From contig NC_053389.1 in the NCBI RefSeq assembly GCF_905171765.1, forward strand, positions 743,629,146-743,693,145: a stretch of 64,000 nucleotides of DNA. Direction: 5' to 3'. This DNA comes from Bufo bufo (lineage: Eukaryota; Chordata; Amphibia; Anura; Bufonidae). Every line of letters starts with the position of its first letter. Within the stretch, counting starts at the first letter, position 1. The position numbers were made by a program, and so were the translations under genes. This document shows, in pieces, positions 51,377-60,156 of this stretch. The notes below the pieces were generated by a model. It was not told the origin of the DNA, did no database searches, and was given only the letters and a program-made list of their open reading frames with translations.

Positions 51377-53329
51377 CTATGCTAGGTGTACCTGTGTGTG
51401 GTACTTCCGGAAACACTCTCCTAAGCATAGGGCAGGGAGGTCAGGACAGTCAGGACAGAAATAGCGGGTGTCACGCCTTATTCCACTCCTGCTACAGACA
51501 CGACATCTTTTTCGGGGTGACGGTTGGGTTAAGGTACCAGCAACGACATTGGGGAAATGTCGCTCGTGTAGACGGCTAACTACACTGGTGGATGGGGCCA
51601 CGGAACCTTCTGGATATAGGAGGTTCTCGATGATCTCTTCCTGGAATTTGAGGAAGGATCGTGTTCTCCCAGCCTTATTGTAGAGAACAAAACTATTATA
51701 CAGCGCCAATTGAATCAAATATACAGACACCTTCTTATACCAGCGTCTGGTTCTGCGGGAAACTAAATACGGAGACAACATCTGGTCATTGAAGTCCACC
51801 CCTCCCATGAGCAAATTATAGTCGTGGACTGAGAGGGGCTTTTCAATGACACGGGTTGCTCGCTCAATTTGGATTGTCGTGTCTGCGTGAATGGAGGAGA
51901 GCATGTAAACGTCAAGCTTGTCTCTCCATTTCACCGCGAGCAGTTCTTCGTTACACAAGGCAGCCCTCTCCCCCCTTGCAAGACGGGTGGTAACGAGCCG
52001 TTGGGGGAAGCCCCGGCGACTAGGTCGCACGGTGCCACAGGCGCAAATCCGTTCTAGAAACAAATTCCTAAAGAGGGCCACACTTGAGTAGAAATTGTCC
52101 ACATAAAGATGGTACCCCTTGCCGAATAAGGGTGACACCAAGTCCCAGACTGTCTTCCCACTGCTCCCCAGGTAGTCAGGGCAACCGACCGGCTCCAGGG
52201 TCTGATCTTTTCCCTCATAGACACGAAATTTGTGGGTATAGCCTGTGGCCCTTTCACAGAGCTTATACAATTTGACCCCATACCGGGCACGCTTGCTTGG
52301 GATGTATTGTTTGAAGCCAAGGCGCCCGGTAAAATGTATAAGGGACTCGTCTATGCAGATGTTTTGCTCGGGGGTATACAAATCTGCAAATTTCTGGTTG
52401 AAATGGTCTATGAGGGGCCGAATTTTGTGGAGCCGGTCAAAAGCTGGGTGGCCTCTGGGACGGGAGGTGGTGTTGTCGCTAAAATGCAGGAAACGCAGGA
52501 TGGTCTCAAATCGTGTCCTGGACATAGCAGCAGAGAACATGGGCATGTGATGAATTGGGTTCGTGGACCAATATGACCGCAATTCATGCTTTTTAGTTAG
52601 ACCCATGTTGAGGAGAAGGCCCAGAAAAATTTTAATTTCGGAAACTTGGACTGGTTTCCACCGGAAAGGCTGGGCATAAAAGCTTCCCGGGTTTGCGGTT
52701 ATAAATTGTGTGGCATACCGGTTTGTTTCTGCCACAACTAAGTCTAAGAGCTCCACAGTCAAGAACAGCTCAAAAAATCCCAGGGCCGAACCGATATGAG
52801 CCGTCTCAACCCGAACTCCAGACTGGGCGGTGAAAGGGGGAACTAATGGTGCGGCTGAAGTTGGTGACTGCCAATCAGGGTTTGCCAGCACCTCAGGGAT
52901 TCTAGGGGCTCTACGGGCCTGTCTGTGCGGTGGCTGCGACGGGGTAACTACTGCACGTGCCATCGTACCAGCTTCAACTGCCCTTCTGGTGCTCGCTACT
53001 TCACCATGTTGTACGGCAGTGCTGGTACTAGGTCCAGGAAGGGCTGCGCTGCTGGTGTATGCCTCACCACGTGATCCGGCAGCGACAGCCCCACTCTGCT
53101 GCTCTTGAAGCGGATCCTGCGTAACCTGTGGTCTAGCGACACGGGGCCGGGTACGCCTGGTGCTGTCAGGGACCTCAACCTCCTCGTCCGAACTTTGGGT
53201 CAGAGAGCCACTGCTTTCTACAGGTTCATATTCTGACCCGCTAGATTCATCAGATGAGGGTTCCCACTCCTCATCCGACTGGGTCAGAATCCTGTAGGCC
53301 TCTTCAGAAGAATACCCCCTGTTTTTTAT
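51377..53329 (-). CDS. piggyBac transposase (ATG at 52963; frame open upstream to 53329)
   Basis: Cut-and-paste transposase acting at TTAA. From the ATG at 52963: 528 residues with the DDD catalytic triad visible as ICIDES (D205), LYVDNFYSS (D289) and GGVDFNDQ (D390, with D393), and a C-terminal Cys-rich zinc-binding domain (C487, C490, C503, C506, C513, C517, H522). No internal stops. The same frame stays open for 122 more codons upstream. Those encode an acidic Ser/Glu-rich region (YSSEEAYRILTQSDEE, then SSDES and DEEVEVP) typical of piggyBac N-termini, and it starts at ATA-AAA-AAC where an ATG would be expected (53329). So either the original start codon mutated to ATA, or an upstream exon supplies it, or only the shorter protein is made. 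Confidence 0.93.
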   Translation of the reverse strand: MKNRGYSSEEAYRILTQSDEEWEPSSDESSGSEYEPVESSGSLTQSSDEEVEVPDSTRRTRPRVARPQVTQDPLQEQQSGAVAAGSRGEAYTSSAALPGPSTSTAVQHGEVASTRRAVEAGTMARAVVTPSQPPHRQARRAPRIPEVLANPDWQSPTSAAPLVPPFTAQSGVRVETAHIGSALGFFELFLTVELLDLVVAETNRYATQFITANPGSFYAQPFRWKPVQVSEIKIFLGLLLNMGLTKKHELRSYWSTNPIHHMPMFSAAMSRTRFETILRFLHFSDNTTSRPRGHPAFDRLHKIRPLIDHFNQKFADLYTPEQNICIDESLIHFTGRLGFKQYIPSKRARYGVKLYKLCERATGYTHKFRVYEGKDQTLEPVGCPDYLGSSGKTVWDLVSPLFGKGYHLYVDNFYSSVALFRNLFLERICACGTVRPSRRGFPQRLVTTRLARGERAALCNEELLAVKWRDKLDVYMLSSIHADTTIQIERATRVIEKPLSVHDYNLLMGGVDFNDQMLSPYLVSRRTRRWYKKVSVYLIQLALYNSFVLYNKAGRTRSFLKFQEEIIENLLYPEGSVAPSTSVVSRLHERHFPNVVAGTLTQPSPRKRCRVCSRSGIRRDTRYFCPDCPDLPALCLGECFRKYHTQVHLA

Positions 53330-54004
53330 CGCCGCAGTGCGTGTAAAGTGAATGTGCAGTGATCAAAAAATATATATTTTTTGTCACTGCGGCGGGGCGG
53401 GCGTGGGTGAACGCACGTGTGGGTGACCGATCAGGCCTGATCGGGCAAACACTGCGTTTTGGGTGGAGGGCGAGCTAAGGTGACACTAATACTATTATAG
53501 ATCTGACCGTGATCAGTTTTGATCACTTACAGATACTATAAAAGTACAAATGCTGATTAGCGATACGCTAAACAGCGAATAAAAGTGACTGCGGTGCGGT
53601 GGGCTGGGCGCTACCTCACGCTAAACTACCTAACCAAGGGGCCTAAACTATCCCTAAAACCTAACAGTCAATACCAGTAAAAAAAAAAAGTGACAGTTTA
53701 CACTGATCACTTTTTTTCCTTTCACTAGTGATTGACAGGGGCGATCAAAGGGGTGATCAAAGGGTTAATTGGGGTGCAGGGGGGTGATCTGGGGCTACAG
53801 TGTAGTGTTGGTGCTACTCACAGTTCAGTTTGCTGGCAGGCTGGTGACGAACTTGTTCTTTAACTTTTGCCGGCCCGCGATGCGCATGCGCGGGCCGGCT
53901 CTGACCGAAATCTCGCGTCTCGCGAGATGACGCACGGATGCGTCCAGGAGGAATGAATCAACCACCTTCCGGATGCATCCGTGCGTTAGGCGGTCGGGAG
54001 GTAG
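53330..54004 (-). other. piggyBac 5' region
   Basis: Non-coding leader side of the transposase. Contains short direct repeats 'GTGATCAAAGG', GC-rich palindromes near the terminus (CCGGCCCGCGATGCGCATGC around 53872-53895; CGCACGGATGC mirrored by GCATCCGTGCG at 53932-53985) and TCTCGCGAGA-like sequence (about 53915-53930). These subterminal inverted motifs are candidate transposase binding sites. Confidence 0.55.
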
Positions 54005-54008
54005 TTAA

Positions 54009-54092
54009 TACAACTTTAAATTTTAATTTCGGCCCTCATCATTGGTTCAGTCTGGCAATGTGGCCCCCAACCAGGAAACGTTGTGCACCCCT
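54009..54092 (-). mobile_element. hAT terminus fragment
   Basis: On the minus strand from about 54092: CAGGGGTGCACAACGTTTCC and about 60 further bases, cut off at the TTAA of the young piggyBac. It interrupts the older piggyBac transposase right after RARYGIK. Only one end present. Confidence 0.5.
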
Positions 54093-54480
54093 GCTTTATG
54101 CCATACCTTGCCCGTTTGCTAGGCAGGTACTGGTGGAATATAATCTTCCCTTTGAACAGTAATAGGGACTCATCTACACATACATTTATATCGGGGTTGT
54201 AAACTTCACCAGGCCTAACTTTGAATAGACAGTCAAATGTTGGGTCATTTTGGGGTGGGCACTGTGCATTGTCATTGTAATGTAGGAATTTCCGAATTGA
54301 CTCAAATCGTTTCTGGGTCATGGTCTGACTGTAAATTGGAGTCTGGTAGAAAATGTCCTAATTCCAATATTGTCTAATGTTTGGCTTCTTTACTACGTCC
54401 ATATGCAGCACGAGTCCCCAAAATGTTGTCATCTCTGCTGCACTTACTGGGGTCCAACCTTGCGGTTTATATCTATGCGA
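54093..54480 (-). pseudogene. Older piggyBac transposase, N-terminal/middle part
   Basis: Minus-strand translation reads TPVSAAEMTTFWGLVLHMDV, NIRQYWN, a stop, then MTQKRFESIRKFLHYNDN, NVCVDESLLLFKG and PSKRARYGIK. This is the piggyBac core around the first catalytic Asp (VDES). Broken by at least one stop and cut at 54092. Same strand as the C-terminal fragment at 41190-41350, with the young piggyBac between them, so the two probably come from one gene. Confidence 0.8.
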
Positions 54481-54840
54481 CGGAGATGTGTTGCACTGCG
54501 TGAGGCAAATGGTGGCCACGCCAGATACTGACTGGTTTTCTGCCCCCCCAGTAAGGCAAAACTGTGCACATTTCAGAGTGGTCTTTTATTGTGGGCAGTC
54601 TAAGGCACACCTGTGCAATATTCATGCTGTCTAATCAGCACCTTGATATGCCACACCTGTGAGGTGGGATGGATTATCTCGGCAAAGGAGAAATGCTCAC
54701 TAACACAGACTTAGATTTTTAAACAATATTTGAGAGTAATGGGTCTTTTGTGCATGTAGAAAATGTTTCAGATCTTTGAGTTCGGCTCATGCAAAATGGG
54801 AGCAAAACCGAAAGTGTTGAGTTTATATTTTTGTTCAGTG
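54481..54840 (+). mobile_element. Tc1/mariner right end
   Basis: CACTGCGTGAGGCAAATGGT, 'CTGACTGGTTTTCTG', 'CACACCTGTGAGGTGGGATG', 'GGGAGCAAAACCGAAAGTGT' and the terminus TTTATATTTTTGTTCAGTGT followed by ATATATA. This is the 3' non-coding part and terminal inverted repeat of a widespread vertebrate Tc1-like element (CACTGAACAAAAATATAAAC on the other strand). No transposase is retained. Little decay visible. Confidence 0.75.
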
Positions 54841-54852
54841 TATATATATTTC

Positions 54853-55367
54853 TAAGGCTACTTTCACACTAGCGTTCGGAGCGGATCCGTCTGATGTTTC
54901 ATCAGACGGATCCGCTCCGATAATGCAGACGTTCGCATCCGTTCAGAACGGATCCGTCTGCATTAAAACTTAGAAAATTTTCTAAGTGTGAAAGTAGCCT
55001 GAGCGGATCCGTTCAGACTTTACATTGAAAGTTAATGGGGAACGGATCCGCTTGAAGATTGAGCCACATTGTGTCATCTTCAAGCGGATCCGTCCCCATT
55101 GACTTACATTGTAAGTGTGGACGGATCCGCTCGCCTCCGCACGGCCAGGCGGACACCCGAACGCTGCAAGCAGCGTTCAGCTGTCCGCCTGGCCGTGCGG
55201 AGGCGAGCGGAGCGGAGGCTGAACGCCGCCAGACTGATGCAGTCTGAGCGGATCCGCATCCATTCAGACTGCATCAGGGCTGGACGGAAGCGTTCTTCTC
55301 CGCTCGTGAGCCCCTTCAAACGGAGCTCACGAGCGGACAGCAGAACGCTAGTGTGAAAGTAGCCTAA
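54853..55367. mobile_element. Foldback element, 'GGCTACTTTCACAC' family, TAA-flanked
   Basis: CTAA|GGCTACTTTCACACTAGCG at left and CGCTAGTGTGAAAGTAGCC|TAA at right. The interior is a chain of small hairpins, many around GCGGATCCG (about ten occurrences of GGATCCG), plus GAACGCTGC/GCAGCGTTC and a ~45-bp GC-rich hairpin centred near 55168. Non-coding. Same termini as 20369-20789. Confidence 0.85.
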
Positions 55368-55756
55368 CTTAATACCACTAAATGCAGCTTTTTTTACACC
55401 AAAAAAACCAAAAAAAACTCAAAAATGTGCAGATGCTTCTGAGCACACTACTGATCAGTGCTCTGCAGCAAAAACTAGTATAAAAAATCACTACAGTGTT
55501 AAAAAAGTGAATACTTGCTAAACATTTTACTTATATCTATACAGTATATATAGAAATATAGAACTCTATATATATTTACATAAAGCCCTAACTACTTTTT
55601 TAACCCCAAAAAATTAAAAAGTTACCAAAAAATCAGCACAAATAATCTCCAGGTGGTGATCAGGCAGGTATGCATTGAACAGCACTTGGCGGTCACAACT
55701 CGCACACAGAAAAAGTGGGGCAGTACATGTACGGCGGTGGTCCTTAAGGGGTTAAT
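55368..55756 (-). other. Probable 5' end of the older piggyBac element
   Basis: The right edge reads GTCCTTAAGGGG next to TTAA (55753-55756), a typical piggyBac/TTAA terminus. The interior is A/T-rich with no gene. It lies upstream of the older transposase fragment, as expected for its leader. Confidence 0.45.
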
Positions 55757-55964
55757 AATGGAGAAATTAGTCTTTGCAGCTTGACATTTTCCAACAGCAG
55801 AGGGTGCTGTAGTCCATGTAGTTACAAAATGATAAATGGTTACGCTTAGTTCTTTCTTTACTTACACCATAGTGAATATAAAATTAAGTAAAATCATCTC
55901 CAAATAAGACATTGTTGTGCAACTAGAACTGACTGGGCCCCACAGCAAATTTTTTTATGAAATC
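55757..55964. other. Unassigned spacer
   Basis: Nothing recognisable between the TTAA and the 133-bp repeats. Confidence 0.25.
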
Positions 55965-56365
55965 CGCGGCAGTTCAAATTATTTTTTTTTTTTTGTGGAA
56001 ATAGCATATATGTGTGTCTTACAATACAAAGAGAAGTGGACAGTTTATATCTCTGAGTGATAACGTGATATGCCGGTCTGAAATCTGTGTTGGTGCATCT
56101 CCAGGCAGTTCAAATTAAAAAATTTTGTTCCGGTTTGGGAAAATAACATATATGTGTGTTTTACAATAAGAAGGGTAGCAGACGTTTTATATCTCTGAGT
56201 GATAACGTGAAATACTTGTCTGAAATCTGTGTCGGTGCATCTCCAGGCAGTACAAATTTTTTTTTTGTTAAATATTTTTGTCAAATGGTAGCGGTTTACA
56301 TCTGAGTGATAACATGGTATACTAGGCAGAAATCCTTGTCAGTGCATCTCCAGACAGTTCAAGTG
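55965..56365. repeat. ~133-bp tandem repeat, three diverged copies
   Basis: TATCTCTGAGTGATAACGTG recurs at about 56047 and 56189, with a variant at about 56295. Each is followed by 'TCTGAAATC.GTGT.GGTGCATCTCCAGGCAGT.CAA' in variant form. T tracts separate the units. Confidence 0.85.
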
Positions 56366-57135
56366 TTGGTGTGGTGATGAGGGGGAAATAATCGCAGTTT
56401 TGAGGACTTGTGTTTTACACTAGAGAAAGCTTTTTTCCAAATCTACATATTTTAATGCATAACACACCTTAGCCCAAATCTGTTAGTGGCGCTGATTTTT
56501 TCTAAAGTCAATTGTCAGTAGCAGTGTCTTCAGGGAGTTTGTGGAAAGGGAAGGACATTTTATTGCACCTCCCTTTCTTTAACTTCCAGAAACTAGATTT
56601 GCATACTATTCCATACTTTGTGTTAGGCTATGTTCACATCAGATTTCAAGCTCTTCGTTCCTTTTGTCCGTCCGGAAGTTGAAACAAAATTTGAAAAACG
56701 TATCCGTTCAACCCCCCCATAGACCTAAATTGACGTATATGTTTGTGTTCGTTAGTTGGTAATACGTTCTGAATCTGTTTTTTAAGACGAAAAAAAAATC
56801 CTGTTTGCAGGATTTTTTTCTACGTTCAAAAAAGTGGATTCATGATGGCGCGTCCCTTCACGTTCATTGTAGTCAATGAGAGACGGATTTTAAAATATTG
56901 CCTTTTCATGCATAACGTTTATATCGTACATTTTTTTGGTTATGAACATGCGCAGAACAAACAGGAACTTCCAAACGAAGACAGGAAAACAGGGAGTGTC
57001 ATGTGACAGTCACGTGAGCGCTACTCCTCGCCATTTCTGGATGCAGATGGTCAAGTTTGAGAAAGTGACAAGAAAAGGGTATGAATTGATGCAATTGAAA
57101 AGTTTACTTTGATCAGTTCCACAGAACCTTATTTT
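56366..57135. other. Unassigned sequence
   Basis: No gene. 'TTAGGCTATGTTCACATC' at about 56622 looks like a single end of another foldback family, but the partner end was not found. Confidence 0.3.
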
Positions 57136-57917
57136 TGGCTGCTATGAGGCTACTGGGGGATGCTATTAGGCTACTAGGGAATGCTATTTGGCTACTGGGG
57201 CATGTTATTTGGCTACTGGGGGCTACTATTTGGAAACTGTGGATGCTATTAGGATACTAAGGAATACTATTAGGCTACTGGAGGATGGTATTAGATTACT
57301 GGGGGATGCTATTTGGCTACTGGGGGCTACTATTAGGCTACTGGGGGAAGTTATTTGGCTACTGGGGGATGCTATTAGGCTACTGTGGGAATCTTGTCTA
57401 CTGGGGGCTACTATTTGGAAACTGTGTGGATGCTATTAGGCTACTGAGGACTACTATTAGGCTACTGGGGGATGTTATTAAGCTACTGGGGGCTACTATT
57501 AGGCTACTGGGGGATGCTATTAGGCTACTGGGAGATGCTATTTGGCTACTGGGGGATGCTATTAGGCTACTAGGGAATGCTATTTGGCTACTGGGGGATG
57601 CTATTTGGCTACTGGGGGATGCTATTAGGAAACTGTGTGGATGCTATTAGGCTACTGGGGACTTCTATTAGGCTACTGGGGGATGCCATTTGGCCACTGG
57701 GGGCTACTATTAGGAAACTGTGTGGATGCTATTAGGCTACTGGGGACTTCTATTAGGCTACTGGGGGATGCCATTTGGCCACTGGGGGCTACTATTAGGA
57801 AACTTTGTGGATTCTATTAGGCTACTTGGGACTACTATTAGGCTACTGGGGGATGCTATTTGGCTACTGGGGGCTAGTATTAGGCTACTGGGGGATGCTA
57901 TTAGGCTACTGTGGGCT
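57136..57917. repeat. 21-bp minisatellite (GGGGGATGCTATTAGGCTACT)
   Basis: About 36 units of about 21 bp, with variants TTTGGCTAC, GGGCTACTAT and AGGAAACTGTGTG. A higher-order 85-bp block is duplicated exactly at about 57635-57719 and 57720-57804. Because 21 is a multiple of three, long open frames (up to 121 residues of a seven-residue repeat) arise by construction. Confidence 0.95.
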
Positions 57918-58708
57918 GGATGAGAGGCATGGGGTTCTTATCTGCGGTCTGATTGTGAGTCATTCACATTGTTGGTGGTCTGGTCTGTTGTTGTCAGCTA
58001 AAGTCGAATTACATAGGGGTTCTTATTGTTGTACTGACCTGAGGAGCAATGTTAAAAATAGTCCCCCTCTAAACCCTTGTTGAATCTTGGGCCAATGTGT
58101 CTATTGTAATATGTCAATGGAAGCGCTTGTATCAAAACGGTTCTTTAACTTTTTTATTTCAGATGTCTTCGACCTTCCCCTTCGGTTGGCAGTCGAAGTA
58201 CTCCATCCTTTCAGATGTCAGTATTAAATCAATATATAAAAAAAACATAATGTTCAAAAAAATATATATATGACCCACAATACATATTTACATATTTCAG
58301 GGAGACTCCCCCACCAAATCCTCTGATGCAGAGGAATTGTGTTTTTCTCCTGAGCCAATTTCAGACTCGTAAGTCTGAAATGTTTTATTTAAATTTTTAT
58401 AGAAATGTATATTAGAGTTTCAAGGGTTCCAATTTTTGTACAATGGATACAGACTCCTAAAGAAAAGGTCCATGATCGGCCAGCACCACCAAAGAATAGA
58501 GACGATAATTTATTGGAACCACTCGCTATTAAATGACTTTACAGAAAAGAGTGTATATGGGTGATGCCCTTATGTTGCATCATGGCAGGCACACGGCAAT
58601 GTGAGCGAGTACTAAACTCGCTTTGTTTTTCATACACAGGAGGGTACACATTCCTTTGAAACTCCACAAAGTCGGCATTAACAAAATGACGATGTGAGTA
58701 TATATTCT
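57918..58708. other. Unassigned sequence between minisatellite and PLE2
   Basis: No gene or recognisable element terminus. AT-rich around 58200-58290. This is the left target flank of PLE2. Confidence 0.3.
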
Positions 58709-58905
58709 TATAAAGTAGAAGTGGGGCACTCTCTTAAGTAAAGGGATCTTTATTGTACAGCAGTAATATATATATAAAATGACATTTATTACAACAGCGA
58801 ATAAAAGCAAAGTAAAAGCAAAGTATCAGTCTTACAATAGTATAAAAATTGTGTTAAAAATGAATTAAATAGTAATCAATATAAATATGGATCCCAGATA
58901 AATAT
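58709..58905 (-). repeat. PLE2 terminal direct repeat, downstream copy
   Basis: 3' end of the unit, with TGTACAATAAAGATCCC on the minus strand (about 58759-58743). Matches 63535-63731 at offset 4826. Confidence 0.95.
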
Positions 58906-60156
58906 AAAAAAAATAGATTATTGCATAATTATTCCCCTCTCCAGAGGATATGGATTCATAAAGATATTTACATGGACGTAGTAAATTTCAATAACAAGCC
59001 TGCAGGCAAATGAAAAAATAGTCCATTGATATAACCAGTCTTCTATAACCTTCAGTCAGTGACTGTGCGGAAAGTTCTCCTATTGGGAATAGTAGCAGGT
59101 TGCAGTTCAATGTGTCTGCAACTTTATATCAACACATGTGCGTAATTATCCACAGTTCAAAGAAATGTAGCTATTCAAATAGTTGCGTTATATATTAGAA
59201 GAGCTACTAATACTTGCAGCGGCGTCCCGCTGTATTTGATAAAGCGATCGCTGTAGGATCAATGCAATCTTACCCGGCGGTCTTCTTGTCTGGACAATGA
59301 GCCCTCGACTCGGCACACTTTACTTATGAAATCCCGGTCTCAAGGGCTGTTGTTTAAGGATTTGAATTGTGGCGCCAATTGGATCTGTGTAGTCCACGTG
59401 TTCTCGGCGTCTCCAGTATCGCAGTTAGATATAACAAATCCTTTTTTAGTATGCGGCAGTGTCCAAGTCACCGGAGTTGCACGGTCCTTTCCTTCTTTAA
59501 GGGGGGATTCGCACCAGACGCGTTTCGGGGATTTAAAATATTGACCCCTTCCTCAGTGGTTAACCTCCCCCTTCCGTTCCCCTGCTTTTATAGTAATAGA
59601 TGCACATGTGGAAAGCTGAACTGGAATATTAAGTTTTCAAGGATTGGGATCCAAATGCGTTATTTTCAACCTAAAACCGAACTTGTTAGTAAAAATTGCA
59701 TATCGGTTATAAAATATACAAATTATATAAAATCCTTATGTGCGGTCGGTCACCAACTTCTCTATGGTCGACCAATAGAAAAAACGCACCGGTATCGCGT
59801 GCGGTTTTAATGCGTTTCCGGTGCGTTTTCTCAAAAAATTCAATGTTACAATGATTCTATCCAATAGGTTCATTTAATAATCTCCAAAGATGGATCTAAG
59901 ACCAAGACTTTAAAATATCTTAAAAGTTACCTAAAATTTTTTTTTAAAGGGCATAATTATGAACATAAAGATCCATATGCATTAGATCCATATATAAATA
60001 ACATCAACAACATGAAAAAAGCTAATTATTCTTATTTTCCTTATAGTTTATTACTCGTTAGCCATAGTGGAATATTAGAGTGGAGGCAAAATGCAGAGAA
60101 AAAACTGGACCATTTTGAAATATAGTCCAGTTGATTGTCGGCAGATTGCGTCCACT
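58906..60156 (-). other. PLE2 3' untranslated region
   Basis: About 1.25 kb between the ORF2 stop and the terminal repeat. It holds the hammerhead candidate. Downstream of the hammerhead (about 59500-59200) is GC-richer sequence. No reading frame of interest. Confidence 0.6.
59501..59572 (-). ncRNA. Type I hammerhead ribozyme candidate, PLE2
   Basis: Minus strand, in order: outer stem I GGGGGA, 5-nt internal loop, inner stem I ACCA, core CTGAGGA plus one extra A, stem II GGGG with a 14-nt loop and CCCC, GAAA, short stem III AC-GC-GT, cleavage triplet GTC, inner stem I TGGT, 5-nt internal loop, outer stem I TCCCCC. Every conserved core position is present. The only deviation is the extra A (or an A-C pair at 10.1-11.1). 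A very short stem III and an internally looped stem I are as in hammerheads described from Penelope-like elements. Confidence 0.72.

Larger units (their letters stand above)
41783..54008 (-). mobile_element. Young piggyBac element, ~12.2 kb, with internal palindrome array
   Basis: Bounded by TTAA at 41783-41786 and 54005-54008. Ends: CCACCTCAGCCCCTATGG at left; the mirror of the right end reads CTACCTCCCGACCGCC. The first ~10 bases match with few changes. Contents in transcription order (minus): 5' region (54004-53330), transposase (53329-51377), a 3' region (51376-50526), an ~8.2-kb array of tandem palindromes (50525-42290) and the 3' end. Most of the length is the array. A typical autonomous piggyBac is 2-3 kb. 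Confidence 0.7.
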
